A stretch of DNA of 64,000 nt from NCBI RefSeq assembly GCF_014268455.2, contig NZ_CP077085.1, positions 5,001,001 to 5,065,000 on the forward strand, in the 5' to 3' direction. The DNA is from Pseudomonas shahriarae (GTDB taxonomy: Bacteria; Pseudomonadota; Gammaproteobacteria; Pseudomonadales; Pseudomonadaceae). The notes beneath the pieces were generated by a model. It worked only from the letters and a program-made list of their open reading frames with translations, was not told where the DNA came from and ran no database searches. Shown one piece after another: positions 36,034 to 43,721 of the stretch; position 1 is the stretch's first letter, and the number at the start of each line of letters is the position of its first letter. A program made the translations under genes and the position numbers.

Positions 36034-39000
36034 ATGGATCAATCGACTATGGGTGCTTCGTGGCAAACCAATTCGGCCAAGGCTGCGGTGCCAACCGACA
36101 GCCCGGATGAACAGCCACCGCCCCAAAAGCCCCGCAAACGACGCTATGCCTGGCGTATGTTGTGGTTGTTGCTGGTAATGGGCCTGATCGCGCTGGGGTT
36201 TGCCGCTTCCCGGGAAATGCGCACGTCCAAGTGGCAGGCGCGGGAGTTCAGTCGCCTGGCGGCAACCCTGACCTACAGCGTGCAGCCCGGCCCCAGCGAT
36301 GCCATCGTCTACCCCGGTGCCGGCCCGTTCGATCAGCGCCTGGGCTACAGCGCCCTGGGTGACTTCTTACCCAGGCTGCTCAAGCGCGATTACCTGATCC
36401 AGTCCCAGGCGCGCTTCTCCGACGCGCTGATGAACCACACTCGCCACGGCCTGTTCGTGCCCTATGCCGAGAAAGTCCAGGCGGGCTTGTCGATCACCGA
36501 TTGCCGTGGCACCGCGCTGTACCAGTTCAGCTACCCGCAGCAGCTCTACCCTTCCTTTGCCGATATCCCGCCACTGGTGGTCAACAGCCTGCTGTTTATC
36601 GAAAACCGCGAGTTGCTCAACCCCGCCCAGCCCCAGGCCAACCCCGCCGTGGACTGGCCGCGCTTTGCCAAGGCCGCCTGGTCCCAGGTCGCCAAAGTGT
36701 TGCACTTGCCCGGCCAGACGGCGGGCGGCAGTACCCTCGCCACGCAATTGGAAAAGTACCGCCACTCCCCCGACGGGCTGACCCTGTCCGGCGGCGAAAA
36801 AATTCGTCAGATGATTTCCGCCAGTGTGCGCACTTATCAGAATGGTCCGCAGACGCTGAAGGCACGGCAAAACCTCGTGCGCGATTACCTCAACAGCGTG
36901 CCGTTGTCGGCAGTGCCGGGGCATGGCGAAGTGCATGGCATGGCCGAGGGCCTGCGGGTGTGGTACGGCGCGGACTTCAACCAGACCAACGCCCTGCTCG
37001 CCGGCAGCGACCCACAATCCCTGGCGCAAAAAGGCCTGGCCCTGCGTGAAGTGCTGTCGCTGATGATTGCCCAGCGCCGCCCGTCCCATTACCTGACCAA
37101 GGGCCGCGATGAACTGGCGCAGCTCACCGACAGCCATATCCGCCTGCTGGCCCAGAACGGCGTGATCGAACCGGCACTGTCCACGGCGGCCCTGGCCAGT
37201 CAGGTCAACTATCGGGACTGGCAGCAGCAACCCACCCTCCGGCCAATCGAAACCAACAAGGGCATCAGCGTCGCCCGCAGCCGCCTGGCCGCCCTGCTCA
37301 ATCGTTCGCTGTACGACCTGGACCGCCTCGACCTGGCCGCCACCAGTACCCTGCAAAGCGATCTGCAAACCCAGGCCACCGAGTACCTCAAGCGCCTGGC
37401 AGACCCGAGCGTTGCCGGCCAACTCGGCCTGCTCGGCCCGCGCCTGCTGACCGCGGCCGGCACCGCTCAGGTGCGCTACAGCTTCAACCTCTACGAAATG
37501 ACACCCGACGGCGCCCGGGTGCGGGTGCAAACCGACAACACCGACCAACCCTTCGATATCAACGAGAGCAGCAAGTTGGAACTGGGCTCCACCGCCAAGC
37601 TGCGGGTGCTCACCACCTACCTGCAAATCATCGGCGAACTGCACGAGCGCTATGCCGGGCAGACGCCCGCCGCGCTGAAAAAAGTCGTGCTCGACGAGCA
37701 GGACCGCCTGTCCCGCTGGGCCGTGGATTACCTGGTGCAAAACAGCGACCGGAGCCTGGCGAACATGCTCGACGCGGCCCTCGACCGGCAGTACTCCGCC
37801 AGCCCCGGCGAACGTTTTTTTACCGGCGGCGGCCTGCATCGCTTCAATAACTTTCGCAACGAAGACAATGGCCGCAACCCGACCCTGCGTGATGCCCTGC
37901 GCGAATCCATCAACCTGCCGTTTATCCGGCTGATGCGTGACCTGGTGCGCTACAGCACCTACCAGGCACCGGGCAACAGCGCCCAGTTGCTCAAGGACGA
38001 CAACGACCCGCGCCGCCAGGAATACCTGGCCCAGTTTGCCGACCGCGAGGGCAAGACCTTTTTGCTGCGGTTCTGGAAAAAGTACCGCAACAAGGACACC
38101 CAGGCCCGGCTAGCGACTTTTCTCGACAGCATTCACCCCACCGCCATTCGCCTGGCCGCCGTGCACCGGTACCTCTTGCCCCAGGCCAGCCAGCAGAGCT
38201 TCAACAGCTTTGTGCGCTCCCATCTGACCGGGACCAAGGCCGCAGAAAAACTCACCGATGCGCGCCTGGAAAAGCTCTATCAAGACTACGGCCCCGGCGC
38301 CTATGACCTGCCGGACCAGGGTTACATCGCCAAGGTCCACCCACTGGACTTGTGGCTGCTTGGCTACCTGCTGAACAGCCCCGACGCCACCTTCGCCCAG
38401 GCCGTCGCCGCCAGCCAGTACGAGCGCCAGGAAGTCTATGGCTGGCTGTTCAAGAGCCGCCACAAAAGCGCCCGGGACACCCGTATCCGCACCATGCTGG
38501 AGATTGAGGCGTTCCTCGATATTCATCAGCGCTGGCAGGCGGTTGGCTATCCCTTCGACCACCTGGTGCCGTCCCTGGCCACCGCCATCGGCAGCTCCGG
38601 TGACCGCCCGGCAGCCTTGGCGGAACTGGTAGGGACGATCCTTAACGATGGGGTACGTGAACCGACGCTGCGGATCGACAGCCTGCACTTCGCCCCTGGC
38701 ACGCCCTATGAAACCCGACTGGTGAACCACCCCGATAAAGGCAAGCGGGTGATGCCCAGCGAAGTCGCCACAGCCCTACGGAGTGCGTTGTCCCAGGTGG
38801 TAGACGCAGGCACCGCAAAAAGGCTGTCGGGCAGCTTCAAGTTGGCCGACGGCACGCCACTGGCCATGGGCGGCAAGACCGGCACCGGGGATAATCGCAT
38901 CGAAGCCATTGGCGCCGGCGGGCGCGTCCTCAGTTCCAAGGCAATCAACCGCACGGCGACGTTTGTGTTCTATATCGGCGATCGGCATTTCGGTACCTTG

Positions 39001-39138
39001 ACCGCCTTTGTCCCCGGCAGCGGTGCGCAGAACTTCACGTTTACCTCGGCGCTGCCGGTCCAGGTGCTCAAGGGCATGGCGCCGGTGCTGACGCCCTATC
39101 TGCAGCCCGCTGGCCACACCTTGTGCAGCGCGCCCTAG
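36034..39138 (+). CDS. Bifunctional penicillin-binding protein (GT51 plus transpeptidase), unusual architecture
   Basis: 1034 residues. A basic proline-rich cytoplasmic tail, one membrane anchor (41-58), and a GT51 transglycosylase domain with LLFIENRELL and GGSTLATQLEKYRHS. The transpeptidase motifs are present: SxxK at Ser519 (STAK), SxN at Ser625 (SIN) and KTG at Lys948 (GGKTGTG). The gap of over 320 residues between SxN and KTG is far larger than in usual class A proteins. It polymerises and cross-links peptidoglycan at the inner membrane. Its stop overlaps the end of the pilus operon by 4 bases in convergent orientation. Confidence 0.88.
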   Translation: MDQSTMGASWQTNSAKAAVPTDSPDEQPPPQKPRKRRYAWRMLWLLLVMGLIALGFAASREMRTSKWQAREFSRLAATLTYSVQPGPSDAIVYPGAGPFDQRLGYSALGDFLPRLLKRDYLIQSQARFSDALMNHTRHGLFVPYAEKVQAGLSITDCRGTALYQFSYPQQLYPSFADIPPLVVNSLLFIENRELLNPAQPQANPAVDWPRFAKAAWSQVAKVLHLPGQTAGGSTLATQLEKYRHSPDGLTLSGGEKIRQMISASVRTYQNGPQTLKARQNLVRDYLNSVPLSAVPGHGEVHGMAEGLRVWYGADFNQTNALLAGSDPQSLAQKGLALREVLSLMIAQRRPSHYLTKGRDELAQLTDSHIRLLAQNGVIEPALSTAALASQVNYRDWQQQPTLRPIETNKGISVARSRLAALLNRSLYDLDRLDLAATSTLQSDLQTQATEYLKRLADPSVAGQLGLLGPRLLTAAGTAQVRYSFNLYEMTPDGARVRVQTDNTDQPFDINESSKLELGSTAKLRVLTTYLQIIGELHERYAGQTPAALKKVVLDEQDRLSRWAVDYLVQNSDRSLANMLDAALDRQYSASPGERFFTGGGLHRFNNFRNEDNGRNPTLRDALRESINLPFIRLMRDLVRYSTYQAPGNSAQLLKDDNDPRRQEYLAQFADREGKTFLLRFWKKYRNKDTQARLATFLDSIHPTAIRLAAVHRYLLPQASQQSFNSFVRSHLTGTKAAEKLTDARLEKLYQDYGPGAYDLPDQGYIAKVHPLDLWLLGYLLNSPDATFAQAVAASQYERQEVYGWLFKSRHKSARDTRIRTMLEIEAFLDIHQRWQAVGYPFDHLVPSLATAIGSSGDRPAALAELVGTILNDGVREPTLRIDSLHFAPGTPYETRLVNHPDKGKRVMPSEVATALRSALSQVVDAGTAKRLSGSFKLADGTPLAMGGKTGTGDNRIEAIGAGGRVLSSKAINRTATFVFYIGDRHFGTLTAFVPGSGAQNFTFTSALPVQVLKGMAPVLTPYLQPAGHTLCSAP

Positions 39139-39881
39139 CCGTTGATCTCGACGACTCTCTCGGAGCTGCCTTCCACCAGGAAAAACCGGTAGGTCCGCCC
39201 GGCCTGTTTTTCAAAGCTGAATACCCGCCCCGGGAAGATATGGTTCTTGGTCACGGGGGCGCAGTCCGTACGATCCGCTACCGAACAGTCCTTGAACTCA
39301 TCCACCACCACGACGGTGTTGCCGGCGTTGCGCAGGGTGTAGGTGCGGCCACCGTTTTCGGTGCGGGTATCGAAACGGCTGTGCTCGGGCCGCACAAAGA
39401 ACACCGTGCCGTACCCCGACATCACCCGCACACCTGCCGTCAATGACGCCTCATACGCCGCGCGGTCCTCGTCGTTGACGCCAAAGTCATCGTCCTTTTC
39501 CGGCGCCACGGGCAAGTAGCGCACCCGGAAGTAACGCTCCCGGTCCCGCTCCCCCATAAACAGGAAGCGCGTGCTTTGCATCGCATTGGCGGGCACGATC
39601 AAGCGTGCCGGGCTGGCCATCAGGCCATCGCGCACCATGCCGTCGCCTTGGCTTTGGAGCGGTACTTCGTCGTAGCTGCCATCGGGTTTGTAGAGCATTT
39701 CGGTGACATTGATCTTGACGAACGCGGTGCTGGTGCCGCCATTGAACACGCGCTTGAGATAAGTGTTTTTGTCGCCATTCAAGTAATCGTAAAAATCCCC
39801 GACATTGATGGCCGGCCCGGCATAGGCATTGAAGGACCACAGCCACGCGCCCAGTACTGCATAAACGTATTTCATAACCAC
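39135..39881 (-). CDS. CS1-type pilus chaperone, copy 2
   Basis: 248 residues with signal peptide (to about 21). The mature start GPAINVGDFYDYLNGDKNTYLKRVFNGG and the central RFLFMGERDRERYFRVRYLPVAPE segment are near copies of the chaperone at 40412-41167. This pair belongs to the alpha-family (CooB/CfaA-like) periplasmic chaperones, which are unlike FimC in sequence. It is the last gene of the operon, 3 bases after the second subunit gene. It probably serves that subunit or one of the two adhesins. Confidence 0.88.
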   Translation of the reverse strand: MVMKYVYAVLGAWLWSFNAYAGPAINVGDFYDYLNGDKNTYLKRVFNGGTSTAFVKINVTEMLYKPDGSYDEVPLQSQGDGMVRDGLMASPARLIVPANAMQSTRFLFMGERDRERYFRVRYLPVAPEKDDDFGVNDEDRAAYEASLTAGVRVMSGYGTVFFVRPEHSRFDTRTENGGRTYTLRNAGNTVVVVDEFKDCSVADRTDCAPVTKNHIFPGRVFSFEKQAGRTYRFFLVEGSSERVVEING

Positions 39882-39884
39882 CTC

Positions 39885-40412
39885 TTACGGTCGCAACGCG
39901 TCGAATATCAGGTTAACGCTGCCAAAATAGTCGCCCGGCACGTAGCCGTCCTCCGGCTCGACGGCAGCAATGTCCAACAGCACTCGCTTGCCGACCCGCG
40001 CTTGATCGGCGGGCACCACCAGGGTGTCCGTCAGGTCCAGCGCCTGGCCGTTGAAGGACACGTTCAACAGGATCAGGCGCCGGCCGTTGGACAGCACCGG
40101 CAGATCGCCCAGGCGCGCGACAATCCCGCCGGCGCTGTTTTTCACGTCGAAGTGTTCGCGCAACGGCTTGAGCGTGCGGGTCACCAGGTTCCACGCCATT
40201 TCTTGCTCACGCTCCAAAAACACCGGGTTGATCGGCAGCACATAAAAGTCGGCGGTGGGAATGGTGACGGAGACCTCGAACACCTGCTCTTCACGGATCG
40301 CGTGGGCCTGGGTACTGAGCAACGTGACAACCACCAGCAACAGTGCTGCCAACACGACTTTGCAGCCTCTGCATGGGCGGTGCCCGTGCCTATGTGCTCT
40401 TTCAATGACCAT
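39885..40412 (-). CDS. CS1-type pilin-like subunit, second copy
   Basis: 175 residues. A basic N-terminus and signal peptide (KVVLAALLLVVVTLLSTQAHA) precede a mature part beginning EEQVFEVSVTIPTADFYVLPINP, parallel to the major pilin's INIKATIPTKQFHAQPVDP. It keeps the pilin fold pattern FDVKN, ARLGDLPVLSNG, ILLNVSFNGQALD. So it is a diverged CS1 major-type subunit, perhaps a minor or anchoring pilin. It overlaps the first chaperone gene by one base (TAATG). Confidence 0.85.
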   Translation of the reverse strand: MVIERAHRHGHRPCRGCKVVLAALLLVVVTLLSTQAHAIREEQVFEVSVTIPTADFYVLPINPVFLEREQEMAWNLVTRTLKPLREHFDVKNSAGGIVARLGDLPVLSNGRRLILLNVSFNGQALDLTDTLVVPADQARVGKRVLLDIAAVEPEDGYVPGDYFGSVNLIFDALRP

Positions 40413-41167
40413 TAGCCTTTGACCTCATATGGTTTTTTCTCGCTGCCCTCGACCAGAGTGAAGCGATACGTACGCCCTGCCTGCTTGGGGAAGCTGAAGG
40501 CACGGCCCGGCAGGATGTGGTTCTTGGTGACGGGCAAACATTCCTGGGCACCGTCGCTGGCGCAGTCTTTGAACTGGTCGACCACCACCACGCTGTTGCC
40601 ATCGTTATGCATCCCGTACTCAGTGGGCTGATCGTCGATACGGGTGGCAAAGCGCGTGACCTTGGGCCGCACGAAAAACACTGTGCCGAACCCCGCCAGT
40701 ACCGTGACGCCGGCCGAGAGGTTGGTTTTATAGGCCTCACGCTCGTCGCTGGAGACGGCAAAATCGTCCTCCGGCTCCGGCATCACCGGCACAAAACGCA
40801 GGCGGAAATAACGCTCTTTGTCACGCTCGCCCAGATACAGCAAACGTGTGCCTTGCATGCCATTGGCAGGGACGATCAGGCGTGCCGGGGTGGCCATCAA
40901 GCCGTCGCGGGCGGTGTTCTCGAGGTTACTCTTGAGCTCCACTTCCTCGGAGGTGCCGTCGGCGTTGTAGAGGATCTCCATCACCGAGACTTTGATAAAT
41001 GCCGTGCTGTCACCGCCGTTGAAAACCCGTTTGAGGTAGGTACTTTTATCGCCGTCCAGGTAGTCATAGAACACCCCGACATTGATGTTGGGAGCGGCCG
41101 GTGCGGAGATCGGCAACCAGCACAGCGCACACAGCGCCAACAGATGTTTCATCTTCATCAGTCTCAT
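40412..41167 (-). CDS. CS1-type pilus chaperone, copy 1
   Basis: 251 residues, signal peptide to about 24. The sequence NINVGVFYDYLDGDKSTYLKRVFNGGDSTAFIKVSV, then RLLYLGERDKERYFRLRFVPVMPEPEDDF, is strongly similar to copy 2 at 39135. It starts directly after the stop of the second adhesin gene (TAA-ATG). It would cap pilus subunits in the periplasm and hand them to the usher. Confidence 0.9.
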   Translation of the reverse strand: MRLMKMKHLLALCALCWLPISAPAAPNINVGVFYDYLDGDKSTYLKRVFNGGDSTAFIKVSVMEILYNADGTSEEVELKSNLENTARDGLMATPARLIVPANGMQGTRLLYLGERDKERYFRLRFVPVMPEPEDDFAVSSDEREAYKTNLSAGVTVLAGFGTVFFVRPKVTRFATRIDDQPTEYGMHNDGNSVVVVDQFKDCASDGAQECLPVTKNHILPGRAFSFPKQAGRTYRFTLVEGSEKKPYEVKG

Positions 41168-42460
41168 TTAAAGTTCCGAGTCCCAGACCACCGTGACCTG
41201 GCCCGAGTAAGTGCTGCCACCGCGCTCAAGCATCTGGTCGGCGTGGTCTTTCTTGACCTCGAAGTGCAACGTGCCGGGCCGCCTGTTGACGTAGAAGCCC
41301 GGATTGAACTGCTCGGTACCGGCGCCGCTGAGCAGCAGCGGCTGGCGAATCACGGCGCTGCCGTCGGCCCGGTTCAGGCCATGGGGCAGGCTCACGCTGA
41401 CGTCCAGCGGCACCTCGTGGCCGTCGGTGGTGTTCTTCAAGGCACAGGTGTCGCCGATAGACCGCTCACAGCTCATCTGCATCTTGAAGCGCGACGAGGC
41501 AGAAATGCTGAAGGTCTGGTCGCGAAACAGACGCGCAGGTTTGCGGCCCTGATTCAGCCAGGCTTGCCAACCGCCTTGGGGCACCAGCTCGATACGGTTG
41601 CCGTTGGGGGGAACTTCGACTTTGAGGTCATGTTGCACCGCCAGGCTGAAATTCAGGGTCAGCGTAGGGCTGCTGGGCATCATCACGTCGCCCAAATCGA
41701 AGTCCTTGCCGGGCCCTACGGTGTATTGATGACTACCGATGTACTCCCCTGAAGACATGCCCAACGGGTTGGGCGTGATGAGTTCATAGGCAAACTCCAG
41801 GCTGTTTAAGCGCATGGTGGGAATGTCGAACCTGGCCTGTCTGGCACATAGAGAGCCGACGGGTGTTCGCCAGAAAAACCCATAGGTTATCGTCCCATAA
41901 AGGCTCACTCCGGTGCCCAGGCAGGTGCGCGGCGGGTACACCCAACTGGAGCCGGTCCACATTCTCTGATGAGCCTGCAAAGGGGTCACACCCCCTCCGA
42001 CCAGGCTAATCAGGTTGGGAATGGAATATGTCGAACCGACCCCCATGATCCGTACCTTTAACGTCTCGGTCTCCTGAGTCTGCCGATGCACCACGGTCAG
42101 ATCCTGCCACTCCGTTGGGACCTTAAACATTGCGCCTTGCCGTTGATCCGTATGAAACGCAGAGATCTGCGTCACGGTCTCAGCCGAAATAGCAGCCCTG
42201 AGGCTGAATATGTTCAAGGAGTTACATTGGGCAGGGAATGACACACAGTAACCAACACTGGGCGTTTTGTTCTCGAACTTATTCAAGTGCGGCTGTGCAG
42301 GGTCCGGCCGAAACTCAGCATGAATGCTCATCTCCACTGCGATTGCAGGCATTGCCAGCGACGCCAGTAACACGCTGGCCGCCACCTGCGAGCCACGCCC
42401 TAGCCACTTCGCTACATTCATGCCGCTACCACTGACGGCCTCTATCTGACGGCAGCTCAT
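41168..42460 (-). CDS. CS1-type tip adhesin (CooD/CblD-like), copy 2
   Basis: 430 residues. The start at 42460 overlaps the previous gene (ATGA); a start at 42421 (MNVAKWLG) would give a tidier signal peptide ending at about AIAVEMS. Two domains: an N-terminal presumed receptor-binding domain (about 30-240) and a C-terminal pilin domain (about 285-430). The pilin domain is nearly identical to that of the adhesin at 42457, while the N-terminal domains differ strongly apart from short shared motifs (SLNIFSLR, TPNPLGMSSGEY). The gene region for the N-domain is relatively AT-rich. The tip adhesin also starts pilus assembly in this family. Confidence 0.9.
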   Translation of the reverse strand: MSCRQIEAVSGSGMNVAKWLGRGSQVAASVLLASLAMPAIAVEMSIHAEFRPDPAQPHLNKFENKTPSVGYCVSFPAQCNSLNIFSLRAAISAETVTQISAFHTDQRQGAMFKVPTEWQDLTVVHRQTQETETLKVRIMGVGSTYSIPNLISLVGGGVTPLQAHQRMWTGSSWVYPPRTCLGTGVSLYGTITYGFFWRTPVGSLCARQARFDIPTMRLNSLEFAYELITPNPLGMSSGEYIGSHQYTVGPGKDFDLGDVMMPSSPTLTLNFSLAVQHDLKVEVPPNGNRIELVPQGGWQAWLNQGRKPARLFRDQTFSISASSRFKMQMSCERSIGDTCALKNTTDGHEVPLDVSVSLPHGLNRADGSAVIRQPLLLSGAGTEQFNPGFYVNRRPGTLHFEVKKDHADQMLERGGSTYSGQVTVVWDSEL

Positions 42461-43716
42461 ATTTGTGAATCCCAGACCACTGAGACCTGGCCCGTGTAGG
42501 TGCTACCGCCTCGACTGAGCATCTGCTCGGCGTAATCTTTCTTGACCTCGAAGTGCAACGTGCCGGGCCGCCTGTTGACGTAGAAGCCCGGATTGAACTG
42601 CTCGGTGCCGGCGCCGCTGAGCAGCAGCGGCTGGCGATTCACCGCGCTGCCGTCTTCACGGTTCAGGCCATGGGGCAGGCTGACGCTGACGTCCAGCGGC
42701 ACTTCATGACCGTCCGTGGTGTTTTTCAAGGCGCAGGTGTCCCCTACGACCTGATCGCAGGCCATCTGCATCTTGAAGCGCGACGAGGCGGAAATATTGA
42801 ACGTCTGGTCACGGAACAACCGTGCCGGCTTGCGCCCCTGGTTAACCCAGCCTTGCCAGCCGCCCTGGGGCACCAGTTCGACACGGTTACCGCCCGGGGG
42901 GACGTCCACCTGGAGCTGGTGTTGCACTTCCAGGGCGAAATTGAAGGTCAGTTGGTTGTCCGACGGAATCAGCACATCGCCGAAGTCATAATCTCCCCCA
43001 GGCCCCATGGTGTAGGTGAGGCTGCCAGAGTATTCACCGCTGGACATGCCTAGCGGATTGGGGGTTTTAAGCTCATAGGCATACTCGAGTTGGAACAGGC
43101 GCAACCTGGGAATATCCAGCGAGGGCTTGCGACCACAGGCGCCTGCTCCTTCAGGGACCAACCAGAAATACGTGGCAGAGGCATTGGTAAACTTAAGGTG
43201 ACCAGTACTTCGGCACGGGCTCGGAGCGTTTTGCCATTGCGCATGCCATGCACGTCCAGGTTGCGCCCAAGCCGCCACCCCCGGCGGATTGGCCGCAGTC
43301 CAGACGCCACCTAGCCCGGCAATACGCATCTTTACGGTCTCGACTTCCCCGGTTCTGTTATGCGTCACCAGCACATCTCGCCACTCGGATGGCACTTTTA
43401 CGTAATAGCCCTGGCGGTCATTCTCATGGTTGGCCAGGATCGGCCCGTTGGATAACGCCTCAAAGTTCCACTCCCGCAGGCTGAAGATATTCAACGCCTT
43501 GCACTGGTTTGGAATGTGAGACTCGCAAATAGAACTGATAGGCGTTGTATTACGAAACTGGTTCACAAACGGATTGCCGGGGTCCGGCGTAAACACGGCC
43601 GTGATGTCCTGGGTCAGCGCCACCGCCGTCGAACTGAACAACAACGTAGCGCCTACGCCTCCCAACTGGCAGATCAAAGTTCTGATGCGTTTCATGGTGG
43701 TCGGTAATCTCGTCAT
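42457..43716 (-). CDS. CS1-type tip adhesin (CooD/CblD-like), copy 1
   Basis: 419 residues from the ATG at 43716; a TTG at 43725 or the ATG at 43695 (MKRIRTLIC) are alternatives, the last giving a classical signal peptide. Mature start LTQDITAVFTPDPGNPFVNQF. The N-domain holds SICESHIPNQCKALNIFSLREW and the C-domain starts near GGNRVELVPQGGW. Paralogous to the adhesin at 41168 with a conserved C-domain and diverged head. It lies 5 bases below the usher stop. Confidence 0.9.
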   Translation of the reverse strand: MTRLPTTMKRIRTLICQLGGVGATLLFSSTAVALTQDITAVFTPDPGNPFVNQFRNTTPISSICESHIPNQCKALNIFSLREWNFEALSNGPILANHENDRQGYYVKVPSEWRDVLVTHNRTGEVETVKMRIAGLGGVWTAANPPGVAAWAQPGRAWHAQWQNAPSPCRSTGHLKFTNASATYFWLVPEGAGACGRKPSLDIPRLRLFQLEYAYELKTPNPLGMSSGEYSGSLTYTMGPGGDYDFGDVLIPSDNQLTFNFALEVQHQLQVDVPPGGNRVELVPQGGWQGWVNQGRKPARLFRDQTFNISASSRFKMQMACDQVVGDTCALKNTTDGHEVPLDVSVSLPHGLNREDGSAVNRQPLLLSGAGTEQFNPGFYVNRRPGTLHFEVKKDYAEQMLSRGGSTYTGQVSVVWDSQI

Positions 43717-43721
43717 GCCAC

